Source: an uncultured Bacteroidales bacterium (lineage in GTDB: Bacteria; Bacteroidota; Bacteroidia; Bacteroidales; UBA932). From it: a DNA stretch of 55,679 nt. Below the pieces are notes generated by a model. That model made no database searches. It was not told the origin of the DNA and saw only the letters and a program-made list of their open reading frames with translations. The stretch covers positions 1 to 55,679 of the forward strand of contig CANPZS010000010.1 of assembly GCA_947588835.1 (NCBI GenBank), in the 5' to 3' direction. Of this stretch, positions 1 through 7,132 are shown piece after piece (position 1 is the stretch's first letter; each line of letters begins with the position of its first letter). Both the position numbers and the translations under genes were made by a program.

Positions 1-164
1 CAACAGGGGAAAAACAACATGGGCAAACGTCTCTCGACGAGTGTATACTGTTGGACGCCCTAAATTGACCACTAACTAAAGCATTAGTTTGATTTGAAGA
101 TAGTAGTAGAGAACATCCGTGTCATATAATGTTTGAGACGAATGTCTTGAACAGGAATGTTTTG

Positions 165-192
165 AAAAAGGTTGTAGCGATACAACCTTTTT
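165..192. terminator. Perfect 12-bp hairpin with T-tract
   Basis: Arms 165-176 and 181-192 are perfectly complementary around a 4-nt GCGA loop. The right arm ends in five T and the left arm starts with five A, so it can act as an intrinsic terminator in both directions. It lies directly in front of the truncated gene at 199, in place of the missing N-terminal coding sequence. Nothing else recognisable is seen in 1-164. Confidence 0.6.
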
Positions 193-198
193 GCGTAT

Positions 199-957
199 AT
201 GGTCAGCACGTATCTTGAGAGCAACAACATGCAGGACGTTCTTGCCGTGCAACAGGAGATAATCCAACTCTATAAGAAAGACATCGCCAAGTACGACCCG
301 GACAACAAGCTCTATATTGAGGAAATCTTCAATTTGATTCCGCCGGAACTCAATGCCAGGAACAAGCGTTTTATCTTGAAGCGCCTGAACGAAAATGCGA
401 AATACGGGCGCTACGAAAACAGCTTTCTATGGCTAAAAAACGCAGGGGTTGCGTTGCCCGTATACAATGTTGAGGAGCCCAAGGTACCTTTGCTGCTGGC
501 CCGGTCCCGTAACCTTCTCAAGCTTTTCCTGAACGATGTCGGCTTGCTGGCCGCCCAATATGCCGACGGCATCCAGATGCGGATCCTCAAAGGCGACAAG
601 GACATCAACTACGGTTCCATCTATGAGAATGCCGTGGCCCAGGAGCTCGTTGCGCACGGTATATGGCCTTGTTACTACAACAGCAAGAAAAGGGGAGAGA
701 TTGACTTTCTCGTTGAGCAGAATGGCAAGGTGCTTCCTATCGAGGTCAAATCCGGAAAAGACTATACATACCATCGGGCCCTCTCCAACATGATGGATTG
801 CGAAGATCATGATTTCTCCGAGGCGGTAATCCTGATGAATGACAATCTATCCGTCGATGGGAAATATGTCTATGCCCCGATTTATATGTCAATGTTCATC
901 GTTAAGACAGAAATATCTGTTCACACGTATCATGTGGATCTTTCCGGGTTGAAATAA
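199..957 (+). pseudogene. 5'-truncated AAA ATPase, DUF4143 C-terminal part
   Basis: This 252-aa product matches only the C-terminal part of the widespread bacterial AAA ATPase family whose members end in a DUF4143, restriction-nuclease-like domain. The nuclease-like core is visible: E144 (YENAVAQEL), GEID at 166-169 and IEVKSGK at 181-187. The N-terminal P-loop ATPase, usually about 170-200 residues with Walker A and B motifs, is missing. The reading frame is open only back to 178, where a hairpin begins. The sequence turns family-like at about VSTYLESNN, so the break lies at the domain junction. The ATG at 199 may be fortuitous. Most likely a remnant left by deletion or recombination; a stand-alone DUF4143 protein is possible but less likely. 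Confidence 0.7.
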
Positions 958-980
958 AGGCAGAACCATTACGGAACTTT

Positions 981-1424
981 TCAATATTTCGACCAGTCGA
1001 CCCACAGATTTTTGTCGTACCGCCAACTGTCCTGAAAGGCATCCGGAAGAATCTTGTCGGAAAAGACCGCCATGATCGATCCTGCCGTCGTGGTTTTGAG
1101 GCAGTTCGCATATCCCTCCGGCACGCACACGAGACGGCTCCGCTCATCGGACAGCCGGAAAATTTCCGGCTTCAGGTCGGGCGACGGATGCTCCCAGTCA
1201 TCGATTTTGACGCAGGCCAGCGTGAAATCCCCTTTGACGCATGAGAACCATTTGCGCTCATGCTGATGTCCATGCCACCCCCGCACGACCGAAGGGTCGG
1301 GATGACAAATGAAATAGCAGCGGCGCACGCCGTCGAAATGAAAGTCATTCAACGAATTGATGCGTCCCCGCTCGTCCCGAAAAACTTCGCCTTCGATGAT
1401 TTTTATTTCTGACATTTCTGACAT
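981..1424 (-). CDS. WxcM-like sugar 3,5-epimerase family cupin
   Basis: This 147-aa RmlC-like cupin resembles the WxcM/FdtA and dTDP-4-dehydrorhamnose 3,5-epimerase group, which epimerise or isomerise nucleotide-activated keto-sugars for surface polysaccharides. The core motif VRGWHGHQHERKWF (about residues 51-64) carries the cupin histidines, followed by the typical 'KGDFTLACVKIDDW' strand. An in-frame upstream ATG at 1460 would add 12 residues (MDIVRSNSKEKF). The start at 1424 is preferred because it gives the usual N-terminus before EIKIIEGEVF and has an A-rich leader. A TATATTTG -7 box lies at 1537-1544 on this strand. It is a lone gene with no sugar-nucleotide neighbours, so its exact substrate cannot be told. 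Confidence 0.78.
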   Translation of the reverse strand: MSEMSEIKIIEGEVFRDERGRINSLNDFHFDGVRRCYFICHPDPSVVRGWHGHQHERKWFSCVKGDFTLACVKIDDWEHPSPDLKPEIFRLSDERSRLVCVPEGYANCLKTTTAGSIMAVFSDKILPDAFQDSWRYDKNLWVDWSKY

Positions 1425-1536
1425 AAACTTTTCTTTGCTATTGCTCCGGACAATATCCATTCCCGTCGGGCAACTTCGCCTTTTTCATGGACTGATCCGC
1501 CGTTCGGCGTCAACTTCTTGCCGGTTCAATCGGCTG

Positions 1537-1565
1537 CAAATATACGGCATAAATAGCAAAAACAA
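1537..1565 (-). promoter_or_regulatory. Bacteroidota promoter for the WxcM-like gene
   Basis: On the minus strand TTG (1565-1563) is followed after 18 nt by TATATTTG (1544-1537), matching the Bacteroidota -33/-7 consensus. It points at the gene starting at 1424 or 1460. A TAACTTTG box at 1604-1611 on the plus strand may serve the exonuclease gene at 1626. Confidence 0.55.
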
Positions 1566-1625
1566 GCGCGGGACTTTAAAAACAGGAATTGCCGCAAAAA
1601 TGTTAACTTTGCACAGGATCGGAAA

Positions 1626-2120
1626 ATGAAGAATTTTGCAGCCATAGATTTCGAAACGGCAAACGAATGCCGTACAAGCGTCTGTTCGGTGGGCGTCGTG
1701 GTCGTGCGGGGCGGGGAAATGACCGACAAGTTTTACAGCCTCATCCGCCCCGAGCCTGATTATTACCGTTGGTTCTGCCGTCAGGTGCACGGACTTTCCG
1801 ATGCCGATACCTGCGACGCGCCGCTTTTTCCCGACGTATGGCGGAAGGTCGTGCCGCTCATTGCGGGGCTGCCGCTGGTGGCGCACAATGCCATGTTCGA
1901 CGAAGGCTGCCTGCGCGCCGTGTTTCGCGTATACGGCATGGATTATCCGGATTATGTGTTTTATGACACCTTGCAGGCGTCGCGCAGGACTTTCGGCAAA
2001 GCCTTGCCGAATCATCAGCTGCAAACATCCGCCTGTGCCTGCGGCTATGATTTGACGGCGCATCATCATGCCCTTGCCGATGCAGAAGCATGTGCCGCCA
2101 TTGCCCTGAAGATTTTATAA
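1626..2120 (+). CDS. DnaQ-like 3'-5' exonuclease
   Basis: This 164-aa stand-alone exonuclease domain is of the DEDDh (DnaQ/pol III epsilon) family. Exo I is AAIDFETA with D8 and E10, Exo II is VAHNAMFD around residue 85, and Exo III is HHALADAEA, giving the fifth-position His and Asp near residues 147 and 152. Such short proteins trim 3' ends of DNA or RNA; the substrate here is not evident. There is no polymerase, helicase or BRCT domain attached. A TAACTTTG -7 box ends 15 nt before the ATG, so the 5' UTR would be very short. Confidence 0.85.
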   Translation: MKNFAAIDFETANECRTSVCSVGVVVVRGGEMTDKFYSLIRPEPDYYRWFCRQVHGLSDADTCDAPLFPDVWRKVVPLIAGLPLVAHNAMFDEGCLRAVFRVYGMDYPDYVFYDTLQASRRTFGKALPNHQLQTSACACGYDLTAHHHALADAEACAAIALKIL

Positions 2121-2229
2121 ATTAACCACGAAAATATTGCAATGCAATGCTTTACGTGGTTGAATGGTGACTCGCGAAACTGCGGACAAACCGAATATTC
2201 CTCTTTTATATCTGAAAGGAAATAGAAGG

Positions 2230-3234
2230 TCACTCCAGCGCGAGGGCGTCTATAAGCGCAAGTTCCTCTTCGGAAAAGGCCGTGTTCTCCAACGCCTTCA
2301 GGTTGTCCTCAATCTGCGCCACCGAACTGGCACCGATGATCACCGTCGTCACGCGGCTGTCGCGCAGCAGCCACGCCAGCGCCATTTCGGCCAGCGTCTG
2401 CCCGCGCTGCCGGGCAATGTCGTTCAGGCCGCGGATGCGTTCAGTCATAGCAGCGGTCAGGACATCGCTCCGCAGCGAGCGTCCCTTGGCCATACGCGAA
2501 TCCTGCGGAATCCCGTTCAGATATCGGCCGGTCAGGAGCCCTTGCGCCAGCGGCGAGAAAGCCGCGAATCCAGCGCCCGATCCGGCGGCCAGCGACAGCA
2601 CTCCGGACGTATCGGGTTCACGATAGAAGATGTTGTATTTGTCCTGAAACAGCAGGCAAGGAACATCGCGCTCGGAAAGGTAGCGAAATGCGAAACGTTC
2701 CGCCTCGAGAGGATAGCGCGACAGTCCGGCATACAAGGCCTTGCCGCTGCGAACGATATCTACCAGCGCCTGAAGCGTTTCTTCAAGCGGGGTTTCGGGA
2801 TCATAGCGGTGCGAATAGAAAACATCCGCATAATCGAGCTTCATGCGCCTCAGGCTTTGGTCGAGACTTGCCATGAGATATTTGCGCGATCCCCAGTTGC
2901 CGTACGGCCCGGGCCACATGTCGTACCCAGCCTTGGTGGCGATGAAAAGCTCGTCACGGTAGGGGAGGAATGACCGTCTCATCAGGCGTCCGAAATTCTC
3001 CTCCGCGGTCCCGTAGGCCGGCCCGTAGTTGTTGGCCAGGTCGAAGTGTACGATACCGTGGTCGAAGGCATAGTGAGCCATTTCCTGCACTTTGGAAAAG
3101 GTCTGCTCGCTGCCGAAATTGTGCCACATGCCCAGCGACAGGGCCGGCAGTTGTACGCCGCTGCGTCCGGCACGGCGGAAAATCATGCCGCTGTCATAGC
3201 GCGACGGCGACGGCTGATAAACGGGTTCGATCAT
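2230..3234 (-). CDS. Aldo/keto reductase, YghZ/Gpr-like
   Basis: This 334-aa NADPH-dependent aldo/keto reductase is of the AKR14/voltage-channel beta-subunit type, closest in pattern to E. coli YghZ (L-glyceraldehyde-3-phosphate reductase). The tetrad is visible: Asp and Tyr in FDLANNYGPAYG, Lys in ATKAGYDMWPG and His in YSHRYDPETP. The NADPH site near the C-terminus reads VIIGASSVAQIEDNLKAL. The diagnostic LANNYGP and MWPGPYG motifs match YghZ-type enzymes that detoxify small aldehydes such as methylglyoxal. It appears monocistronic. Length is normal for the family. Confidence 0.87.
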   Translation of the reverse strand: MIEPVYQPSPSRYDSGMIFRRAGRSGVQLPALSLGMWHNFGSEQTFSKVQEMAHYAFDHGIVHFDLANNYGPAYGTAEENFGRLMRRSFLPYRDELFIATKAGYDMWPGPYGNWGSRKYLMASLDQSLRRMKLDYADVFYSHRYDPETPLEETLQALVDIVRSGKALYAGLSRYPLEAERFAFRYLSERDVPCLLFQDKYNIFYREPDTSGVLSLAAGSGAGFAAFSPLAQGLLTGRYLNGIPQDSRMAKGRSLRSDVLTAAMTERIRGLNDIARQRGQTLAEMALAWLLRDSRVTTVIIGASSVAQIEDNLKALENTAFSEEELALIDALALE

Positions 3235-3336
3235 AACAATCCGATTTTAGATGTTTCTGCACAAAGCATTTACTTTATATCCGATTCTGAAGCCTATTGC
3301 AATACCGGTGTTCCGTTTTTGTTCCGTTCATAAACG

Positions 3337-3370
3337 AAACAAGCACCCGCATTGCTGTAGGTGCTTGTTT
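3337..3370 (-). terminator. Terminator downstream of tRNA-Val
   Basis: Arms 3337-3347 and 3360-3370 form an 11-bp perfect stem with a 12-nt loop. It begins 8 nt beyond the 3' end of the minus-strand tRNA. On that strand the stem ends in GTTT and is followed by CGTTT, a modest U-rich tail. Confidence 0.7.
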
Positions 3371-3377
3371 TTCTCTG

Positions 3378-3452
3378 TGGGAGTGGAGGGAGTCGAACCC
3401 CCGACCCTCTGCTTGTAGGGCAGACGCTCTGAACCAACTGAGCTACGCTCCC
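3378..3452 (-). tRNA. tRNA-Val (anticodon TAC)
   Basis: The minus strand folds as a complete cloverleaf of 75 nt. The acceptor starts GGGAGCG and ends CACTCCC with discriminator A. The D arm contains GCTC-AGTTGGTTC-AGAGC. The anticodon stem TCTGC/GCAGA encloses CCTACAA, giving anticodon TAC (valine GUA/GUN codons), and the T arm contains GTTCGAC. One C-A mismatch sits in the acceptor stem. CCA is not encoded, as is common in this phylum. No integrase or duplicated 3' end suggests its use as an attachment site. Confidence 0.95.
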
Positions 3453-3524
3453 TTTTCAGCCTTTGCCGCCTTGCTTATATTCAAGCGCGCTGCAAAGGTA
3501 TGAAAATAATGTCAACCGTCAAAA

Positions 3525-5027
3525 TTATTCGACGGTTATTTCTATGGAAGCAGGGAACAGCCGTTCGGGATCAAAGTATTCCGCACAGCTTGTCACGATA
3601 TCCTTCAGAGTCAGAGTGAGGGTGTTGTTGAATTTTTCCTTGCCGTTCACGACGATGCTTACCGGTTTGGAAAGGTCCACCAGCTCGTCGTTCAGATATA
3701 CGACGAGGCGGCCTTTGGTGGCCGGCACGTAGGTCTTGGTCTCCCCGATGTTCATTTGCCATTGCCCGTCGCTTTCGACCTGCGTGACGTAATTCCCCGG
3801 CTGGACGGTGACCACGTTCACATTCAGATTCACCGTGTTTCCTTCGATGTTCATTTCGTAGCAGGAACGTACGAACTCATCCGAATCGTCCGTCGAACGC
3901 TCCTTGACATAGAGGTTGTAGAACCCGTCGCGGAAGGCCGCACTTTCGTCGTTGACGTTGCCGAGCGACAGATTTTCCCAATAAACGTATTTCGGATGCG
4001 GGTGGCGGGTGAAATCCTTGAGCCACGGCGTCGTCACTTCATAGTCGCACCAATGGTCATAGTCGGGCTGCAGATCTATTTTATGTACGTAGTATCCGGG
4101 ATGCGCCGTCTGAAGGGAATCGAACTGCTCCTTGGCCCTTTGCGTAAGGAGCTTGCGTCCGTACCATGTGTCTTTTTCTCCGGTCTGCAGGCAGAAGGCG
4201 ATGGAGGCGCAGTTCTCCGGCGGAGCATAGAACATTTGCTCTCCTCCGGCTATCGGGCCGGCGCCCGCAATGTAATCGGCATAGAACGACGCCAGTCTCT
4301 GGCTGCCGTACGCGCCCTCCGAAATTCCGAATATATAAATCCGGTTCGGGTCGATGTCGCCGGATATGAATGCCTGACGGAACAGCCTTTCCCAAGCCTG
4401 CTGCCTCGTGGGCTGATACCACCGGCATCCGGTCCCGCCCTGCGGGCTCCGCGGAATGAAGTATACCGACGGTGCGTCATCGAAATAATAGGCCCATTGG
4501 TAGGTGACGTCGAATTCTTCCTGGTTGTCTCCGGAGCCGTGCAGATCCAGAAACAGGGGATAACCATCCCGCGGCTTGGAGCCTTTGTAGCCGTAGAAAA
4601 ACTTCATATTTTCGCTGCCGAGTTTCCATGTGCCTGACACCGGAGCCGTTTCCGAATGGTCGATGGCACGCAGACTCGGAAGCTTGTCTTCATCGAATTC
4701 GGCGTTGGCGATTTTCCATACGTCCCACACGAGCTGGGCAACGCCTTTCAGATCTGTGGCTTCCACAATCTTCGGATCCGCATACTCGGCCTTGCGTCCT
4801 GCAAGCACCGCGGCGAAGTAATCTTCCATGGCCGGGACGTCGATTCCGTAATCATTGTTTACAAGCTCTTCATAATTGCCGGGCTTTTCGGGTTTGTCGG
4901 GCTTTTCGGGTTCTTCGGGCTTTTCTTCTTCAGGAGGTACAGGCTCGGCCGGCTTCTTTCCGGAACAGCCCGGAATGACCGCCGCCATCATGGCCGCGGC
5001 AAAACAATAAATGAAAAATTTTTTCAT
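3525..5027 (-). CDS. Secreted lipoprotein alpha/beta hydrolase (esterase-like)
   Basis: This 500-aa lipoprotein begins with MKKFFIYCFAAAMMAAV and a lipobox ending in Cys21 (IPGC). A Pro/Glu/Lys-rich linker follows (about residues 25-50, including PEKPDKPEKP), probably lifting the domain off the membrane. The catalytic domain shows LDLHGSGDN (oxyanion strand, about 161-168), nucleophile Ser236 in GISEG and likely catalytic His325 in YDHW. A beta-sandwich-like tail of about 130 residues follows. This resembles Bacteroidetes polyhydroxybutyrate-depolymerase/feruloyl-esterase-like hydrolases, but the substrate cannot be assigned. An upstream in-frame ATG at 5057 would bury the signal peptide, so 5027 is preferred. 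Confidence 0.8.
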   Translation of the reverse strand: MKKFFIYCFAAAMMAAVIPGCSGKKPAEPVPPEEEKPEEPEKPDKPEKPGNYEELVNNDYGIDVPAMEDYFAAVLAGRKAEYADPKIVEATDLKGVAQLVWDVWKIANAEFDEDKLPSLRAIDHSETAPVSGTWKLGSENMKFFYGYKGSKPRDGYPLFLDLHGSGDNQEEFDVTYQWAYYFDDAPSVYFIPRSPQGGTGCRWYQPTRQQAWERLFRQAFISGDIDPNRIYIFGISEGAYGSQRLASFYADYIAGAGPIAGGEQMFYAPPENCASIAFCLQTGEKDTWYGRKLLTQRAKEQFDSLQTAHPGYYVHKIDLQPDYDHWCDYEVTTPWLKDFTRHPHPKYVYWENLSLGNVNDESAAFRDGFYNLYVKERSTDDSDEFVRSCYEMNIEGNTVNLNVNVVTVQPGNYVTQVESDGQWQMNIGETKTYVPATKGRLVVYLNDELVDLSKPVSIVVNGKEKFNNTLTLTLKDIVTSCAEYFDPERLFPASIEITVE

Positions 5028-5108
5028 ACATCCATGTGTTTCCGCAAATTTATGCAATTTTCTTCAAACCTGACAAGACATTACGTCAAAAAATTGCGCT
5101 ATGTGCCG

Positions 5109-5609
5109 TCACCTCAATACTTTCTGAAATGCGATGCGGGGAGTCCCGTCCCGGCAAAAGATGATGCCGCAGCGTTGGAAGCCAAGACGGTTCACGGCCT
5201 CAAGCATGGGGCGGTTGTCGGCATGCGTGTCGAGACGCAGATTGTCGGTGAAGGCGGAACAGAAATCCACGCAGGCCTTCAGCATGCCGGAGCGTCTGCC
5301 GTTGGTCCCTATGCGGTGAATCGTCCCGTACGGCCTGTCGTTCAGCCATGCTCCGTCCATTATCGTCGAATATGTAGGGTCCTTGCCGATGATGAACGCA
5401 AAAGCCATTACGATTTCCCCGTCCGGGGTTTCGCCGATGTATCCGTTGCCGGACATGATGTCGCCGAGCACGTCTTCCCGCGCCGGATATCCTCCGGCCC
5501 ATTGGCTGAAATTGCCGTTGGCGCGCATGAACCTGCGTGCCGAGTCATATACGGACAGGATTGAGTCGATGTCCGCCGTATTTGCTTTCCGTATAGTTAT
5601 TCCGTCCAT
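5109..5609 (-). CDS. GNAT-family N-acetyltransferase
   Basis: This 166-aa protein has the GNAT fold pattern: N-terminal beta strand ITIRKANTADIDSILSVY, a central strand EIVMAFAFIIG, the acetyl-CoA strand region RPYGTIHRIGTNGRRSGM where the pyrophosphate loop lies, and a C-terminal DTHADNRPMLEAVNRLGFQRCG motif. Such proteins transfer acetyl groups from acetyl-CoA to amines; the acceptor is unknown. The start lies 56 nt downstream of the microprotein stop, with a strong terminator between, so it is probably transcribed separately or by read-through. Confidence 0.82.
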   Translation of the reverse strand: MDGITIRKANTADIDSILSVYDSARRFMRANGNFSQWAGGYPAREDVLGDIMSGNGYIGETPDGEIVMAFAFIIGKDPTYSTIMDGAWLNDRPYGTIHRIGTNGRRSGMLKACVDFCSAFTDNLRLDTHADNRPMLEAVNRLGFQRCGIIFCRDGTPRIAFQKVLR

Positions 5610-5640
5610 ATTTGCCGTGCATTCAGAGTTTTGGCGTCAA

Positions 5641-5682
5641 TATATAAAAAAAAGCTGTCGACGCTCACGCGCGGACAACTCT
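5641..5682 (-). terminator. Intrinsic terminator ending the microprotein transcript
   Basis: On the minus strand the region 5679-5654 forms a stem: six outer pairs, one C-C mismatch, four inner pairs and a GTGA tetraloop. It is followed directly by eight T (5653-5646). The stop codon of the 27-codon reading frame (5667-5665) sits inside this hairpin, so translation up to the stop would be expected to disturb folding. Confidence 0.8.
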
Positions 5683-5748
5683 TACTAACCACATAATTAA
5701 TAACACTAAAACTAATAACCAATAGATCAAGTCATGAGAGAACCTCAT
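5665..5748 (-). CDS. 27-aa hydrophobic microprotein or leader peptide
   Basis: This reading frame encodes 27 residues starting MRFSHDLIYW and continuing with a run of Leu, Val, Ile and Met (residues 11-22) and ending RVVRA. It predicts a single membrane helix flanked by charged residues. It lies 15 nt after a consensus -7 box, with GAGGAA just before the ATG, and its stop is inside a strong terminator. Promoter, frame and terminator together make a compact gene of roughly 120 nt. Alternatives are a type I toxin-like membrane peptide, a small membrane-complex subunit, or an attenuation leader rich in branched-chain codons (8 Leu, 5 Val, 2 Ile). I do not recognise a family. The coding claim rests on context only. 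Confidence 0.5.
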   Translation of the reverse strand: MRFSHDLIYWLLVLVLLIMWLVRVVRA

Positions 5749-5763
5749 TTCCTCAACCCGATA

Positions 5764-5794
5764 CAAAGGTACTGCAATTATTTTAATTTGCAAA
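5764..5794 (-). promoter_or_regulatory. Consensus promoter for the microprotein unit
   Basis: On the minus strand TTTG (5794-5791), 19 nt, then TACCTTTG (5771-5764) is a full match to the Bacteroidota -33/-7 consensus. Transcription would start near 5757, about 10 nt before the ATG at 5748. Confidence 0.75.
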
Positions 5795-5959
5795 TTTTTT
5801 CAAAAGATTTTTAATTAAATTTTTTAATAAAAATGTAAATCGCAATAATTCAACGATTTATCTATTAGTGCAAATTCTCATGTGCTTGAGTGACAAAGAA
5901 TAAAAGAACGAATTTGCGCAAGTTATGTGACAGGAATAAATGCCTTTGAGCGGTTTTCA

Positions 5960-6003
5960 TTACAAAAATGAAGCAAAAATCGCTTTTCACTTCATTTTTG
6001 TAA
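5960..6003. terminator. Inverted repeat after tdh
   Basis: Perfect 14-bp arms at 5960-5973 and 5990-6003 enclose a 16-nt loop. It lies 36 nt beyond the stop of the minus-strand tdh gene. The arms carry A5/T5 runs but the following tail is only moderately T-rich, so termination is likely but not certain. The 5795-5959 stretch between this and the microprotein promoter is AT-rich with no other recognisable feature. Confidence 0.6.
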
Positions 6004-6039
6004 GTCAAATATTTTTATCTTCCTGAAGCTGAACGGATG

Positions 6040-7008
6040 TCATAGGGCGCCGTCACGTGAGAGCTTCGCCTTCAGCCGTGCAATCATGTCAACGGTCATC
6101 GCATCAAGGTCATATTCAGCCTTCCAGCCCCATTCCTCTCGTGCGCAGCTGTCGTCCATTTTGTTCGGCCATGAATCGGCGATAGCCTGTTTGACCGGAT
6201 CCGGTTCGTAGCGCATCCTGAAGCCGGGCACGTATTCGCGGATTTTTTCATACAGCATCTGCGGCTCAAGGCTCATGGAAGCTATGTTGAAAGAATTGCG
6301 GTGGCGCAGGCGAGACGGATCGGCCTCCATTATTTCAATGGAAGCCCTCAATGCGTCAGGCATGTACATCATGTCCATATAGGTGCCGGCGGCAAGTGGG
6401 CATACGAACTCTTCTCCGCGTATGGCGGCATAGTAAATTTCCACGGAATAATCGGACGTGCCTCCGCCGGGGAGGGTGACGTACGAAATCAGGCCGGGGA
6501 AGCGCACCGAACGGGTATCCACGCCGTATTTGACATGATAATAGTCGCTCAGGAGCTCAGTGGCCACCTTGGTGACGCCGTACATGGACGTAGGCCTCTG
6601 TATGGTGTCCTGCGGAGTGTCGTCGGCCGGAGTGCCGGGACCGAAGGAGCCTATGGAACTTGGCGTGAACACGGAAATCCCTTTTTCTTTCGCCACCTCA
6701 AGAACGCTGATGAGGCCGTTCATCTGTATGTCCCACGCCAGCAAGGGCTTTTTTTCAGCGGTCGCGGAAAGGATGGCGGCCAGATTATATATGGTGTCTA
6801 TGCCGTATTTGTCGGAAATCTCTCCTATCCGGGCCGCGTCGCGCACGTCGGCCTCCTCGGACGGGCCGCTTTCGAGCAGATCGCCTTTCGGCTCCGCTCC
6901 CTTGATGTAACCGGCCACTACGTTTCCTCCCGGATAGGCTTCCCTCAGCTTCATCGTGAGTTCCGAACCAATCTGTCCGGTAGCTCCTATTACAAGAATA
7001 TTTTTCAT
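6040..7008 (-). CDS. tdh: L-threonine 3-dehydrogenase, SDR type
   Basis: This 322-aa extended short-chain dehydrogenase oxidises L-threonine with NAD+ to 2-amino-3-ketobutyrate. The Rossmann motif GATGQIG is at residues 8-14, the catalytic Ser is in TPSSIGSFGP (about 117), and Tyr143 and Lys147 form the YxxxK pair in SMYGVTK. The overall pattern (PGGGTSDYSVEIYYAA, YMDMMYMPDA) is typical of the UDP-galactose-epimerase-like threonine dehydrogenase. It is divergent from kbl, whose product cleaves the unstable intermediate, which strongly supports the assignment. A TACTTTTG -7 box lies at 7039-7032 on this strand. Confidence 0.93.
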   Translation of the reverse strand: MKNILVIGATGQIGSELTMKLREAYPGGNVVAGYIKGAEPKGDLLESGPSEEADVRDAARIGEISDKYGIDTIYNLAAILSATAEKKPLLAWDIQMNGLISVLEVAKEKGISVFTPSSIGSFGPGTPADDTPQDTIQRPTSMYGVTKVATELLSDYYHVKYGVDTRSVRFPGLISYVTLPGGGTSDYSVEIYYAAIRGEEFVCPLAAGTYMDMMYMPDALRASIEIMEADPSRLRHRNSFNIASMSLEPQMLYEKIREYVPGFRMRYEPDPVKQAIADSWPNKMDDSCAREEWGWKAEYDLDAMTVDMIARLKAKLSRDGAL

Positions 7009-7132
7009 TGTCTTTTTCAGCGTTTGACACGCAAAAGTAACGAAATTTTCGTTAATGATGTAAAAAAAGCCTTAAAATGTACTTTTATTGAAAAAAATCG
7101 TAAATTTGAGGCAGAATCAAATTTTTAATGTC

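Noticed and set aside
2124..2161. Inverted repeat AACCACG/CGTGGTT after the exonuclease gene as terminator
   Set aside because: Only seven outer pairs with a long loop and no T-tract; too weak to list.
3337..3452. tRNA-Val as an integration site of a mobile element
   Set aside because: No integrase, no repeated tRNA 3' end and ordinary chromosomal genes on both sides.
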